Below are positions 1-6,252 of a stretch of DNA of 10,735 bases, in pieces. The position numbers and the translations under genes were made by a program. Origin of the DNA: Bacteroidota bacterium (GTDB lineage Bacteria; Bacteroidota; Bacteroidia; Flavobacteriales_F; PHOS-HE28); the NCBI GenBank assembly GCA_963169595.1, contig CAUJFM010000391.1:1-10735 (forward strand), given 5' to 3'. The stretch's first letter is position 1. Each line of letters opens with the position of its first letter. The notes under the pieces were generated by a model. That model saw only the letters and a list, made by a program, of their open reading frames with translations, made no database searches and was not told the origin of the DNA.

Positions 1-34
1 CGCGCCGCTCCCTGCCCGCCTTCCTTCGCACCCC

Positions 35-1735
35 ATGAACCGATCGTTCCTCCTCCTGCTGCTGCTCGCCACCGGATGCGCCTTCCGCTCCGAGCCCGCC
101 GACCTGGTCGTGCACAACGCGCGCATCCACACCCTCGACGAAGCGAACACCGTGGCCCAGGCGATGGCCATCCGCGATGGACGCATCATCGAGATCGGGC
201 CCGAGCGCCAGGTCCTGAACAAGTACGCCGCCACCGAGACCTTCGATGCCGCCGGTCGTTCGGTGTACCCGGGCTTCATCGATGGGCATTGCCACTTCTT
301 CGGCTACGGATTGAACAAGCAGAAGGTGGACCTGCAAGGCACCAAGAGCTGGGCCGAAGTGCTGGAGCGAACGGTGGCCTATGCGAAGGCGCATCCGGAG
401 AAGACCTGGATCCTGGGACGTGGCTGGGACCAGAACCTGTGGGACACGAAAGAGTTCCCCGACAAGACCGAACTGGACCGCCTCTTCCCCGACCGTCCGG
501 TGCTGTTGCAACGCGTGGATGGACATGCCGCCATCGCCAACTCCACGGCACTGCATCATGCCGGCATCACGGCCAACACGCGCATCGTCGGCGGGCAGGT
601 GCTGGGCCGCTTCACCACAACCAACGGCGACACCTCGTGGACCGAACCGAACATGGTGGCGGAGGTCCGGAACATGGGCTATCCGTTCTGGGAACCCACC
701 GGCGTGCTGGTGGACAATGCGGTGAGCGTGTTCCAGACCATCTTCGATGAGGCCGATGAGGCCACCAAGCGCAAGGCCCTGCTCGATGCCCAGGCCGATT
801 GCTTCGCGGTGGGCCTCACCATGGTGGTGGACGCCGGGCTCGATGTGGGCACCATCGAGCTGATCCGCCGCATGCAGCAGGAGGGTGTGCTGAAGATGCG
901 CGTATACGCCATGGTGGCCGATGCCCCGGATAACCTCGCGCACTTCGCGAAGGCGGGCCCCATCGCGGATGAACGCCTGTGGGTGCGCAGCGTGAAGGTG
1001 TACGCCGATGGTGCCTTGGGCAGCCGTGGTGCGTTGCTGAAAGCCCCCTACAGCGACCAGCACGACCACCACGGCCTGCAGCTGGCCAGCCGCGAGCACT
1101 TCGCCGAGGTGGCGCAATGGTGCAAGGAACATGGCTTCCAGATGAACACACACTGCATCGGCGACAGTGCCAACAAGCTGCTGCTGGATGTGTACGCCGA
1201 GGTGCTCGGCGGCACCAACGACCTGCGCTGGCGCATCGAGCACGCCCAGGTGGTCTCGCCCCAAGACCGTCCGCTGTTCGCGCAATACAGCATCATCCCC
1301 AGCGTGCAGCCCACGCACGCCACCAGCGATGGTCCCTGGGCCGGTGAGCGCCTCGGTCCGGAGCGGATCGGGCACGCCTACGCCTACAAGGACCTGCTGA
1401 ATACCCTGGGCCTGCTGGCCCTGGGTACCGACTTCCCGGTGGAAGGCATCGATCCGCTGCAGACCTACCGCAGCTCCGTGCTACGCCAGGCGGCCGATGG
1501 CTGGCCCGAGGGCGGCTACCACACCGAGAACGCGCTGAGCCCGCTGGAAACGCTGCGCGGCATGACGATCTGGAACGCGCTGGCCACCTTCACCGAGCAG
1601 GACCTCGGCACCATCGAGGTGGGCAAGCGCGCCGACCTCACCGTGGTGGACCGCGACCTGGCCACCAGCGGTCCCGAAGGTCTTCGGAAGGCCAAGGTGG
1701 TCGCCACCTTCGTGAACGGCGAGCGCGTGCATTGA
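35..1735 (+). CDS. YtcJ-like metal-dependent amidohydrolase, predicted lipoprotein
   Basis: A 566-residue protein of the amidohydrolase superfamily (Amidohydro_3/YtcJ type), enzymes that hydrolyse C-N bonds with one or two metal ions; the substrate cannot be told from sequence. Visible metal-site residues are the HxH pair His85/His87 (in DGHCHFF), Lys321 in KVYADGALGSR, His373 in NTHCIGDSA, His403 in RIEHAQ and Asp466 in GTDFPVE. The beta-sandwich parts flank the barrel: residues 23-80 (DLVVHNARIHTLD) and about 525-566 (GTIEVGKRADLTVVD). Residues 1-15 (MNRSFLLLLLLATGC) form a signal peptide with a lipobox-like ATG-Cys15, so the protein is probably exported and anchored by lipid; Ala at -3 is acceptable but not ideal. 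Length is normal for the family and the frame is intact. The ATG at 35 is chosen because it gives the signal peptide. A weak -7-like TTCCTTCG lies at 21-28. Confidence 0.9.
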   Translation: MNRSFLLLLLLATGCAFRSEPADLVVHNARIHTLDEANTVAQAMAIRDGRIIEIGPERQVLNKYAATETFDAAGRSVYPGFIDGHCHFFGYGLNKQKVDLQGTKSWAEVLERTVAYAKAHPEKTWILGRGWDQNLWDTKEFPDKTELDRLFPDRPVLLQRVDGHAAIANSTALHHAGITANTRIVGGQVLGRFTTTNGDTSWTEPNMVAEVRNMGYPFWEPTGVLVDNAVSVFQTIFDEADEATKRKALLDAQADCFAVGLTMVVDAGLDVGTIELIRRMQQEGVLKMRVYAMVADAPDNLAHFAKAGPIADERLWVRSVKVYADGALGSRGALLKAPYSDQHDHHGLQLASREHFAEVAQWCKEHGFQMNTHCIGDSANKLLLDVYAEVLGGTNDLRWRIEHAQVVSPQDRPLFAQYSIIPSVQPTHATSDGPWAGERLGPERIGHAYAYKDLLNTLGLLALGTDFPVEGIDPLQTYRSSVLRQAADGWPEGGYHTENALSPLETLRGMTIWNALATFTEQDLGTIEVGKRADLTVVDRDLATSGPEGLRKAKVVATFVNGERVH

Positions 1736-1786
1736 ACGGGGCCACCTTTCAGACCCGTGCACGTCTTGACTGAAACAGCACACCGC

Positions 1787-2305
1787 ATGCGGAACAGCTT
1801 GGCCTTCGAATGCGACCAGGACTGGGACGCCATGCGCCCCACCGCGAACGGCCGCCACTGTGCGCAGTGCGATCATGCCGTGGTGGACTTCACCCGCTGG
1901 GATCGGGTGGCCATGCTGGAGCATCTCCGCATGAACCCCGGCACCTGCGGTCTCTACACCACTGAACAGGTGGAGCCCGGACTGGTGCCCATTCCGGAGC
2001 TCAGCGGCGGGCTGTTGCGCGGGGCCTTCGCTGCATTGGCCGCGCTCACGTTGCACACCGCGCACGCCCAAGCGCCCCTGCCCGCTCCGGCACCAACGGC
2101 ACAGCAGCCCGTGGTGCGGCCCGGCCCACGCGTGGAGACCCGCGCCGAGAAGGACCCCGGTGCCAAGTGCTGGATGGAAGAGCCCACTGAAGAGACCGCA
2201 CCTGTACGCCAGCACCGCCACAGCAAGTTCTACGTCTCCGGGCGCTTCCCGTTCGTGCACAAACGACGCCCGCGCAGGATGGGGAAGTACGTCCGGTACC
2301 TCTGA
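1787..2305 (+). CDS. Small CxxC-domain membrane-associated protein, paralogue 1
   Basis: A 172-residue protein of unknown function. The N-terminal half has a pattern I associate with Bacteroidota: Cys9, DWDAM, Cys25-x2-Cys28, VVDFT and Cys54-Gly. The four cysteines could bind a metal such as zinc, but this is inferred. Residues about 74-96 (GGLLRGAFAALAALTLHTAH) are hydrophobic and end in AHAQA, so they could be a membrane span or an internal export signal. A Pro/Ala-rich linker follows, then a C-terminal block with KCWMEEP (127-133) and RFPFVHKRR (153-161). The next gene repeats this whole plan. The start is uncertain: an in-frame GTG at 1757 would add ten residues, but the ATG at 1787 fits the domain start better. 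It lies 51 bp after the amidohydrolase with no clear terminator between, so co-transcription is possible. Function not recognised. Confidence 0.75.
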   Translation: MRNSLAFECDQDWDAMRPTANGRHCAQCDHAVVDFTRWDRVAMLEHLRMNPGTCGLYTTEQVEPGLVPIPELSGGLLRGAFAALAALTLHTAHAQAPLPAPAPTAQQPVVRPGPRVETRAEKDPGAKCWMEEPTEETAPVRQHRHSKFYVSGRFPFVHKRRPRRMGKYVRYL

Positions 2306-2309
2306 GCCC

Positions 2310-2834
2310 ATGGCCACGCAGCACTTCAGCCATCCCCGCGGCATGCGCTTCACCTGTAACCAGCAGTGGGAGGACATGCGTCCCGAAGGCACCGACCGCT
2401 ACTGCGAGCAGTGCGCCAAGCCGGTCATCGACTTCACTTCATGGGACCGGGCCGAACTGAAAGCGTGGTACGCGAAGCACCCGGAGACCTGCGGCATGTT
2501 CCGCATCGAACAGGTGGACCCCGGCCTGGTGCCCTTGCCCGAAGTGCCACGCGGCCTGCTGAACGGCGCCCTCGCCGCACTGGCCGCACTGACCCTGCAT
2601 ACCGCACAGGCGCAGATGCCGGTGTCACCGTCCACACCCACGGAGCAGGTGCCCGCGACCACCACGGCCAGCGAACAGCCCGCGTTGTCGGTGCAGGAGA
2701 AATGCTGGATGGAAAAGCCCGCGCCCGAGCAGGCTGTTGCGCCGAAGCGGCGTGCGAAGTACTACGTGTCCGCGCGCTTCCCCTTTGTGCATAAGCGGCG
2801 CGTGTTCCGCACGATCGGGTGTCCTTCGTTCTGA
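2310..2834 (+). CDS. Small CxxC-domain membrane-associated protein, paralogue 2
   Basis: A 174-residue tandem paralogue of the preceding gene, starting 4 nt after its stop, so translation is probably coupled. It shares Cys16, QQWEDMRP, Cys32-x2-Cys35, VIDFTSWDR, Cys61-Gly-Met-Phe, EQVDPGLVPLPE, a hydrophobic segment at about 82-102 (GLLNGALAALAALTLHTAQ), KCWMEKP (131-137) and RFPFVHKRR (156-164). Only the linker between membrane segment and C-terminal block (about 103-129) differs freely. The ATG at 2310 is preferred: the frame stays open upstream to 2160, but that part overlaps the C-terminal block of paralogue 1 and does not resemble the family. It has an extra Cys171 near the C-terminus. 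The gene converges on the DinB-like gene with 3 nt between stop codons. Function not recognised. Confidence 0.78.
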   Translation: MATQHFSHPRGMRFTCNQQWEDMRPEGTDRYCEQCAKPVIDFTSWDRAELKAWYAKHPETCGMFRIEQVDPGLVPLPEVPRGLLNGALAALAALTLHTAQAQMPVSPSTPTEQVPATTTASEQPALSVQEKCWMEKPAPEQAVAPKRRAKYYVSARFPFVHKRRVFRTIGCPSF

Positions 2835-2837
2835 GGC

Positions 2838-3419
2838 CTACACCTGTTCCAGTACGCGCTCGATCTGCAGGAAGTGCCGTTCCTGGTGCGCGATCGGGAA
2901 GCGGAAGGCATCACCGGCCTTGAAGCGGACAATGGGGCCCAGCGTGCTGGTGACCTTCTCCCCCTCCAGCCCGCGTGTACGCGCCCGCTCCAGCAGGCCC
3001 ATGAAGCCCTGCAGCATCTCGCGGAAACGCAGCACCGGAGCCAATGCATCCTGGACGTCCACCGGCGCGGTGCGGGCGGGGTCGAACATGCGCATGGTGC
3101 GCATCCGCATCGGGATGTCGCCGCTGGGCTTCGGGGTCATGGACCGCACGAAGTACTCGCCCAGCATACCGGGCGTGAACGCGGACCGGAACCGCAGCCC
3201 GTTGTTCTCGTTGGCATAGAGCCGTTGAAGGATGCGGTAGTAATGTCCGCTGCTCAGGTTCATGTGCTGCACCACCTCCATCACGCTCCAGCGGTCGGGT
3301 GCGGGGCGCTTCAGCAGGCGTTCGGTCGGCAGGTCCAGCAGGGCCTCCGTGCGGGCCAGTTGGGCGCGCAGCTGTTGTTGAAGCCCATCGATCAGGGTGC
3401 GGGTGTCCAGGGTCGGCAT
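2838..3419 (-). CDS. DinB-family (DinB_2-like) protein
   Basis: A 193-residue protein with the features of the DinB/YfiT four-helix-bundle superfamily. These proteins usually bind a divalent metal through three histidines, and some act as thiol-dependent transferases. The likely triad is His52 (RWSVMEVVQHMNLS), His178 and His182 (FPIAHQERHFLQIERVL). The RPAPDRWSVMEVVQHM segment is the usual first-half signature, and the HxxxH near the C-terminus is the second. Length is about normal. No signal peptide is seen, so it is probably cytoplasmic. The ATG at 3419 follows a -7-like TAGTTTCG by seven bases, so the transcript would be nearly leaderless. An FNR-type dyad lies further upstream (3457-3472), suggesting control by a Crp/Fnr regulator. 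The enzymatic activity and substrate cannot be predicted. Confidence 0.85.
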   Translation of the reverse strand: MPTLDTRTLIDGLQQQLRAQLARTEALLDLPTERLLKRPAPDRWSVMEVVQHMNLSSGHYYRILQRLYANENNGLRFRSAFTPGMLGEYFVRSMTPKPSGDIPMRMRTMRMFDPARTAPVDVQDALAPVLRFREMLQGFMGLLERARTRGLEGEKVTSTLGPIVRFKAGDAFRFPIAHQERHFLQIERVLEQV

Positions 3420-3426
3420 CGTGGTG

Positions 3427-3434
3427 CGAAACTA
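3427..3434 (-). promoter_or_regulatory. Predicted -7 element of the DinB-like gene
   Basis: On the minus strand the bases read TAGTTTCG, five of six matches to the Bacteroidota -7 consensus TAnnTTTG. Only seven bases separate it from the ATG at 3419, so transcription would begin at or just before the start codon. No TTG-type -33 element is seen at the usual spacing, which fits a promoter that relies on an activator. Confidence 0.45.
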
Positions 3435-3456
3435 CCCGGGTGCTCAGGGGCGGGCA

Positions 3457-3472
3457 CTTGATCCATATCAAG
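3457..3472. promoter_or_regulatory. Perfect FNR-type dyad (TTGAT-N4-ATCAA)
   Basis: The sequence CTTGATCCATATCAAG is a perfect 6-bp inverted repeat around CCAT and contains the full FNR consensus TTGAT-N4-ATCAA at 3458-3471. Its centre (3464.5) lies about 43-45 bp upstream of the start site expected for the DinB-like gene, close to the -41.5 position of class II Crp/Fnr activation. The Crp/Fnr gene at 4371-4937 carries the FNR-type recognition residues ExxSR. Binding is an inference. Confidence 0.5.
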
Positions 3473-3500
3473 AACGATCGGCGCAGGGTGGAGAGACCCA

Positions 3501-3681
3501 TTCACCTCAAAGACGCGAAGGGCGCAAAGAGAAAGCAAAGCGAAGGGGTCACGCAGGGAACGCGGAGGGCGCAAAGAGAAAGTGAAAGGCTCACGCGGGG
3601 AACGCGGAGAACGCAGAGAAGGAATGGTGGTTCACCGTTCCAGAGACCTGGGGGGGACGCAAAGAGCGCGAAGGGGTTGCT
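3501..3681. repeat. GA-rich degenerate direct-repeat tract (CGCAAAGAG/ACGCGGAG type)
   Basis: This non-coding stretch between the DinB and mazE starts is built from variants of ACGCRRAG and GCGCAAAGAGAAAG. The 17-mer AGGGCGCAAAGAGAAAG occurs at 3519-3535 and again at 3566-3582 (47 bp apart). TCACGCNGGGAACGCGGAG occurs at 3549-3567 and 3591-3609 (42 bp apart). A looser copy, GACGCAAAGAGCGCGAAGG, is near 3656-3674. Open frames on both strands are artefacts of the repeat; on the minus strand they read Leu-Cys-Ala-Leu-Arg-Val over and over. Similar tracts are common between genes in several environmental bacterial phyla. No function is known to me. Confidence 0.75.
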
Positions 3682-3778
3682 GAAGGGAAGGGCGGGAAGA
3701 GGCGACCACGCAACCTTCGCCGCAGATGAGCATGGCTCCTGATGCATCCGACACGCGGATCCTGAAGCCGGCAGGAAT

Positions 3779-3797
3779 GTGATTACAATGTAATTAC
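3779..3797. promoter_or_regulatory. 19-bp near-palindrome, probable MazE(F) operator
   Basis: GTGATTACAATGTAATTAC has arms GTGATTACA and (reverse complement) GTAATTACA, matching at eight of nine positions around a central A at 3788. Its right arm overlaps the predicted -7 box (3795-3802), and it sits ten bases before the mazE ATG. MazE-type antitoxins, with MazF as co-repressor, usually bind palindromes in their own promoter, so an autoregulatory operator is the simplest reading. Direct binding is inferred. Confidence 0.6.
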
Positions 3798-3802
3798 CTT
3801 TG
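3795..3802 (+). promoter_or_regulatory. Predicted -7 promoter element of mazEF
   Basis: TACCTTTG is a perfect match to the Bacteroidota -7 consensus TAnnTTTG. Four bases separate it from the ATG at 3807, so the transcript should start at or next to the start codon and be leaderless. No good -33 TTG is present at the usual spacing. Confidence 0.6.
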
Positions 3803-3806
3803 CGCC

Positions 3807-4046
3807 ATGCGTCTGAACATCATCGCCATCGGCAATTCCAAGGGCATCAGGCTGAGCAAGAACCTGCTCGAGCGTTACAACCTCTCCGACGAGGTGGAGC
3901 TGGTGCTGGAGAAGGACCGCATCATCCTCAAACCGGTGCGCGGCCCAAGGCATGGCTGGGACCAGGCGTTCAAGCGCATGGCTGACCGGGGGGACGATGC
4001 CCTGATGATCCCGGATGTGTTCGCGGACGAGGACCTCGAGCCATGA
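3807..4046 (+). CDS. mazE: MazE-family (AbrB-type) antitoxin
   Basis: A 79-residue antitoxin that should bind and neutralise the MazF RNase encoded next to it and repress their shared promoter. Residues 1-43 form the AbrB/MazE DNA-binding fold: IIAIGNSKGIRLSKNLLERY, then DEVELVLEKDRIILKP. The C-terminal tail, residues 48-79 (PRHGWDQAFKRMADRGDD...), is the flexible acidic part that wraps the toxin in this family. Length is typical. The ATG at 3807 starts directly at the fold. The stop overlaps the mazF start by four bases (ATGA, 4043-4046), so translation is coupled, which favours balanced antitoxin and toxin levels. A palindrome and -7 element lie just upstream. Confidence 0.93.
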   Translation: MRLNIIAIGNSKGIRLSKNLLERYNLSDEVELVLEKDRIILKPVRGPRHGWDQAFKRMADRGDDALMIPDVFADEDLEP

Positions 4047-4366
4047 ACATCGGCCAATACGACATCGTGCTGGTGAACCTCGACCCCACGATCGGGAGCG
4101 AGATCCGGAAGACCCGCCCCTGCGTGGTCCTTTCACCCGACGAAATGAACCGCCACCTGCGCACGGTGGTGATCGCACCCATCACCAGCACGGACAAGGA
4201 CTATCCCACCCGCGTTCGCGTTGACCACGCGAAGATCACCGGTCGCATGGCCATTGACCAGATCCGCACGATCGACCGGCAACGGGTGGTCCGCACCCTC
4301 GGCACGCTGAAAGCGGCCACCATCGCACGCTGCAAGCAGGTGCTCCAAGAGACGTTCGTGGATTGA
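4043..4366 (+). CDS. mazF: MazF/PemK-family mRNA interferase toxin
   Basis: A 107-residue type II toxin of the MazF/PemK family; these cut RNA at short sequence motifs and stop growth when the antitoxin is lost. The N-terminus has IGQYDIVLVNLDPTIGSEIRK, followed by TRPCVVLSP. By alignment with E. coli MazF, Arg25 corresponds to catalytic Arg29 and Thr48 (in APITST) to Thr52, so the active site looks intact. The family pattern continues with GRMAIDQIRTIDRQR (67-81) and the final helix. The cleavage motif cannot be predicted. It overlaps mazE by four bases and ends four bases before the convergent Crp/Fnr gene, with no terminator hairpin visible between them. Confidence 0.95.
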   Translation: MNIGQYDIVLVNLDPTIGSEIRKTRPCVVLSPDEMNRHLRTVVIAPITSTDKDYPTRVRVDHAKITGRMAIDQIRTIDRQRVVRTLGTLKAATIARCKQVLQETFVD

Positions 4367-4370
4367 ACGC

Positions 4371-4937
4371 TCACCGCACCTTCGCCCGCAGCCGGCTGAA
4401 TGTCTCGGGCGTCATGCCCAGGTAGGAGGCGATGTCCTTCTGGGCCACCAGCTGCAGCAGGTGCGGACTGCGCTTAAGGAAACGGCGGTAGCGTTCCTCC
4501 GCGGAAAGGGCCAGCTGCTCGATCTCGCGCGTGGCCCGCCCGGCGATCAGCTCTTCCAGGATGAGGCGGCCGAAGCGCTCCATGGCCGGGATGCGGTCAT
4601 AGAGCCGGTAGAGGTCGGCGCGCTCGATGCCCCAGAGCACACTGTCGGTGACGGCCCGCACCTGGAACCGGCCGGGGCGCTGCGACACGAAGGAGTCGAA
4701 ATCGCCGGACCAGCTGTGGTCGTAGGAGAAACCCAGGCAGTGCTCGTCGCCATCATGCTCGAAGTAGAGCCGCTGCACGCCGCTCTCCACGATGTAGAAC
4801 CTGCGCTCCACCTTGCCGGCCTCGGAGACGCTCTCGCCCTTCGCGAAGGTGCAGGTGCGCCAGCACGGCGCCACCTCGGCCCACTCGGCATCGGTGAGCT
4901 TCACGTAGCGTTCGATGGTGCGGCGCACGAGGTCCAT
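4371..4937 (-). CDS. Crp/Fnr-family transcriptional regulator
   Basis: A 188-residue regulator with an N-terminal cyclic-nucleotide-binding-like beta barrel (about 25-110; FAKGESVSEAGKVERRFYIVESG is the clearest part) and a short C-terminal helix-turn-helix (about 163-188, AQKDIASYLGMTPETFSRLR). The recognition helix carries Glu178-x-x-Ser181-Arg182, the ExxSR pattern with which E. coli FNR reads TTGAT half-sites. The Cys cluster of oxygen-sensing FNR is absent (only Cys25, Cys29 and Cys67), and the RxS cAMP signature is not visible, so the ligand is unknown. The frame stays open to an ATG at 4979, giving 202 residues, but I chose the ATG at 4937 because MDLVRRTIERYVKLTDAEW is the usual start and a TTTCGCACC promoter-like string lies just before it. 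It is divergent from the aspartoacylase-like gene. Confidence 0.88.
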   Translation of the reverse strand: MDLVRRTIERYVKLTDAEWAEVAPCWRTCTFAKGESVSEAGKVERRFYIVESGVQRLYFEHDGDEHCLGFSYDHSWSGDFDSFVSQRPGRFQVRAVTDSVLWGIERADLYRLYDRIPAMERFGRLILEELIAGRATREIEQLALSAEERYRRFLKRSPHLLQLVAQKDIASYLGMTPETFSRLRAKVR

Positions 4938-4986
4938 GGCACGAAGGTGCGAAAGATGCCGCATGGCCGCAGAAGGCATCCTCGGC

Positions 4987-4994
4987 TAACTTGG
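4987..4994 (+). promoter_or_regulatory. Predicted -7 element of the aspartoacylase-like gene
   Basis: TAACTTGG matches TAnnTTTG at five of six positions and lies five bases before the ATG at 5000. This again predicts a leaderless or nearly leaderless transcript. The divergent crp/fnr gene starts only 62 bp away, so the two promoters share one short region. Confidence 0.4.
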
Positions 4995-4999
4995 CGGCA

Positions 5000-5983
5000 A
5001 TGAGCGCACGACGAACGGAGCCCCAGGAACCCGGCACCTGCACCCTGGTGCGCATCCTGGGCGAATCGGTGCGGCCCGGAGAGCACCGCACGCTGGACCT
5101 GCAGGTGGCCAAGCTCTACACCCGCACCAGCGTGGAGATCCCCGTGGTGGTGCACCGCGGTCCGCAGGACGGCCCCGTGCTGCTGGTGCTGGCGGGTGTG
5201 CATGGCGACGAGGTGAACGGCATCGACACCGTACGCCGCATCCTGGCCGACATCCCCCAGCGCCCCTTGGAGCGCGGCACGCTGGTGGCCATCCCCATCC
5301 TCAACGTCTTCGGCTTCCTGGCCATGAAGCGCGAGCTGCCCGACGGCCGCGACCTCAACCGCTTCTTCCCCGGCGCGGCCAACGGTTCGCTGGCCAGTCG
5401 TCTGGCGCATGCGCTGGTGACCGAGGTGCTCCCGGCGGTGGATGTGGTGATCGACCTGCACAGCGGTGCCGACCAGCGCCACAACCATCCGCACGTGCGC
5501 TTCACCGAGGGTGATGAAGGATCCTGGGCGATCGCGCAGGTCTTCGACCCGCCGCTGGTGCTGCGTGCGCCCATCCGCGACAAGTCCGTCCGCGCCCACC
5601 TGAACCACCTGGGCAAGCGCTACGTGCTCTTCGAGGGCGGCAAGGCGCGCAGCCTGGACGAGGACGCCGTGCGCGAGGCTTACCGCGGTGTGGCGCGCGT
5701 GATGGAACACCTCGGCCTGTGGAACGGCCCCTCGGACCCCACGCGAGGCACCTCGCTCCTCACCGGCTCCAAGTGGGTGCGGGCACCGCTGGCCGGACTC
5801 TTCCATCCCGTGATGGAGAACGGCTCCAAGGTGGACAAGGGCATGGTGCTGGGCCTGGTGAGCGACCCCTACGGCGAGGCCGTGCGGCAGGTGCGCGCGC
5901 CCTTCCCCGGGCACATCATCTGCGTGAACACCGCCCCCGTGGTGAACCAGGGCGATGCGCTGTTCCACTTGGGGATATCGTGA
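5000..5983 (+). CDS. Succinylglutamate desuccinylase/aspartoacylase-family zinc hydrolase
   Basis: A 327-residue zinc carboxypeptidase-like enzyme of the AstE/AspA family; these remove acyl groups from N-acylated amino acids or related molecules, and the substrate here is not known. Zinc ligands are His68 and Glu71 (GVHGDEVNG) and His154 (VVIDLHSGAD). Arg117, Asn120 and Arg121 in GRDLNRFFPG match the substrate-binding motif, and Glu212 (VLFEGGKARSLDE) fits the catalytic glutamate. The C-terminal part, about residues 250-327, is a beta-rich domain ending GHIICVNTAPVVNQGDALFHLG, as in the longer bacterial members. No signal peptide is seen, so it is likely cytoplasmic. The ATG at 5000 is preferred over the TTG at 4991 because the TTG lies inside the predicted promoter. 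It is the last host-like gene before the lower-GC stretch. Confidence 0.9.
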   Translation: MSARRTEPQEPGTCTLVRILGESVRPGEHRTLDLQVAKLYTRTSVEIPVVVHRGPQDGPVLLVLAGVHGDEVNGIDTVRRILADIPQRPLERGTLVAIPILNVFGFLAMKRELPDGRDLNRFFPGAANGSLASRLAHALVTEVLPAVDVVIDLHSGADQRHNHPHVRFTEGDEGSWAIAQVFDPPLVLRAPIRDKSVRAHLNHLGKRYVLFEGGKARSLDEDAVREAYRGVARVMEHLGLWNGPSDPTRGTSLLTGSKWVRAPLAGLFHPVMENGSKVDKGMVLGLVSDPYGEAVRQVRAPFPGHIICVNTAPVVNQGDALFHLGIS

Positions 5984-6252
5984 GGTGGGCCTGATGCGGA
6001 ATGAGATGGTGCAAACTCCTTTGTCTAAAGCTCAGGCAGACGCGCGTGGCTATGTACTGGTGAAGTAACAAGAACCCCTTGGCTACACTTACGCCCAACC
6101 AAGCGTTCGGTTATCTTGGGGAAAAAGGGCGCCACGATAAGTTCAGGGGAGTTCGGCGCTTAAACAACGGGTTCACTACGGGAGGTCCTTTATAGGCAGG
6201 GACGCAGGTACTCTCATCAAGCCTGTGAAATGATTCGGCAAAGAAGGTATCA
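5984..6252. other. Gene-poor left flank of the lower-GC stretch
   Basis: These 269 bases hold no convincing gene. GC falls sharply after about 5990. An open frame of 24 codons (5994-6065, stop at 6066) is too short to call. A weak dyad, CCAAG...CTTGG, lies near 6103-6118 but has no T-run, so it is not a clear terminator for either flanking gene. GGGCGCCAC at 6127-6135 recurs as its reverse complement at 10208-10216 on the other side of the large gene, which could mark element ends or be chance. Confidence 0.45.

Noticed and set aside
276..1323. Several open frames of 77-224 codons in other frames within the amidohydrolase gene.
   Set aside because: Shadows caused by high GC and codon bias; their translations are Arg/Pro/His-rich and show no domains.
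3501..3681. CRISPR array, considered because of regularly spaced repeats.
   Set aside because: Copies are degenerate, spacing varies, the sequence between copies is itself repeat-like and no cas gene is present.
4901..5968. A 355-codon minus-strand frame opposite the aspartoacylase-like gene.
   Set aside because: Antisense shadow rich in His, Gly and Gln, while the plus-strand frame has a complete zinc site and family motifs.
5994..6068. A 24-codon open frame just after the aspartoacylase-like gene (starts MRNEMVQTPLSKAQ).
   Set aside because: Too short, with no family resemblance and no good -7 box before it; it could be a gene remnant at the junction, but nothing supports that.
6103..6118. 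CCAAG...CTTGG dyad considered as a terminator of the large gene or the aspartoacylase-like gene.
   Set aside because: Stem of only five bp, loop of about 11 bases, and no T-run on either side.
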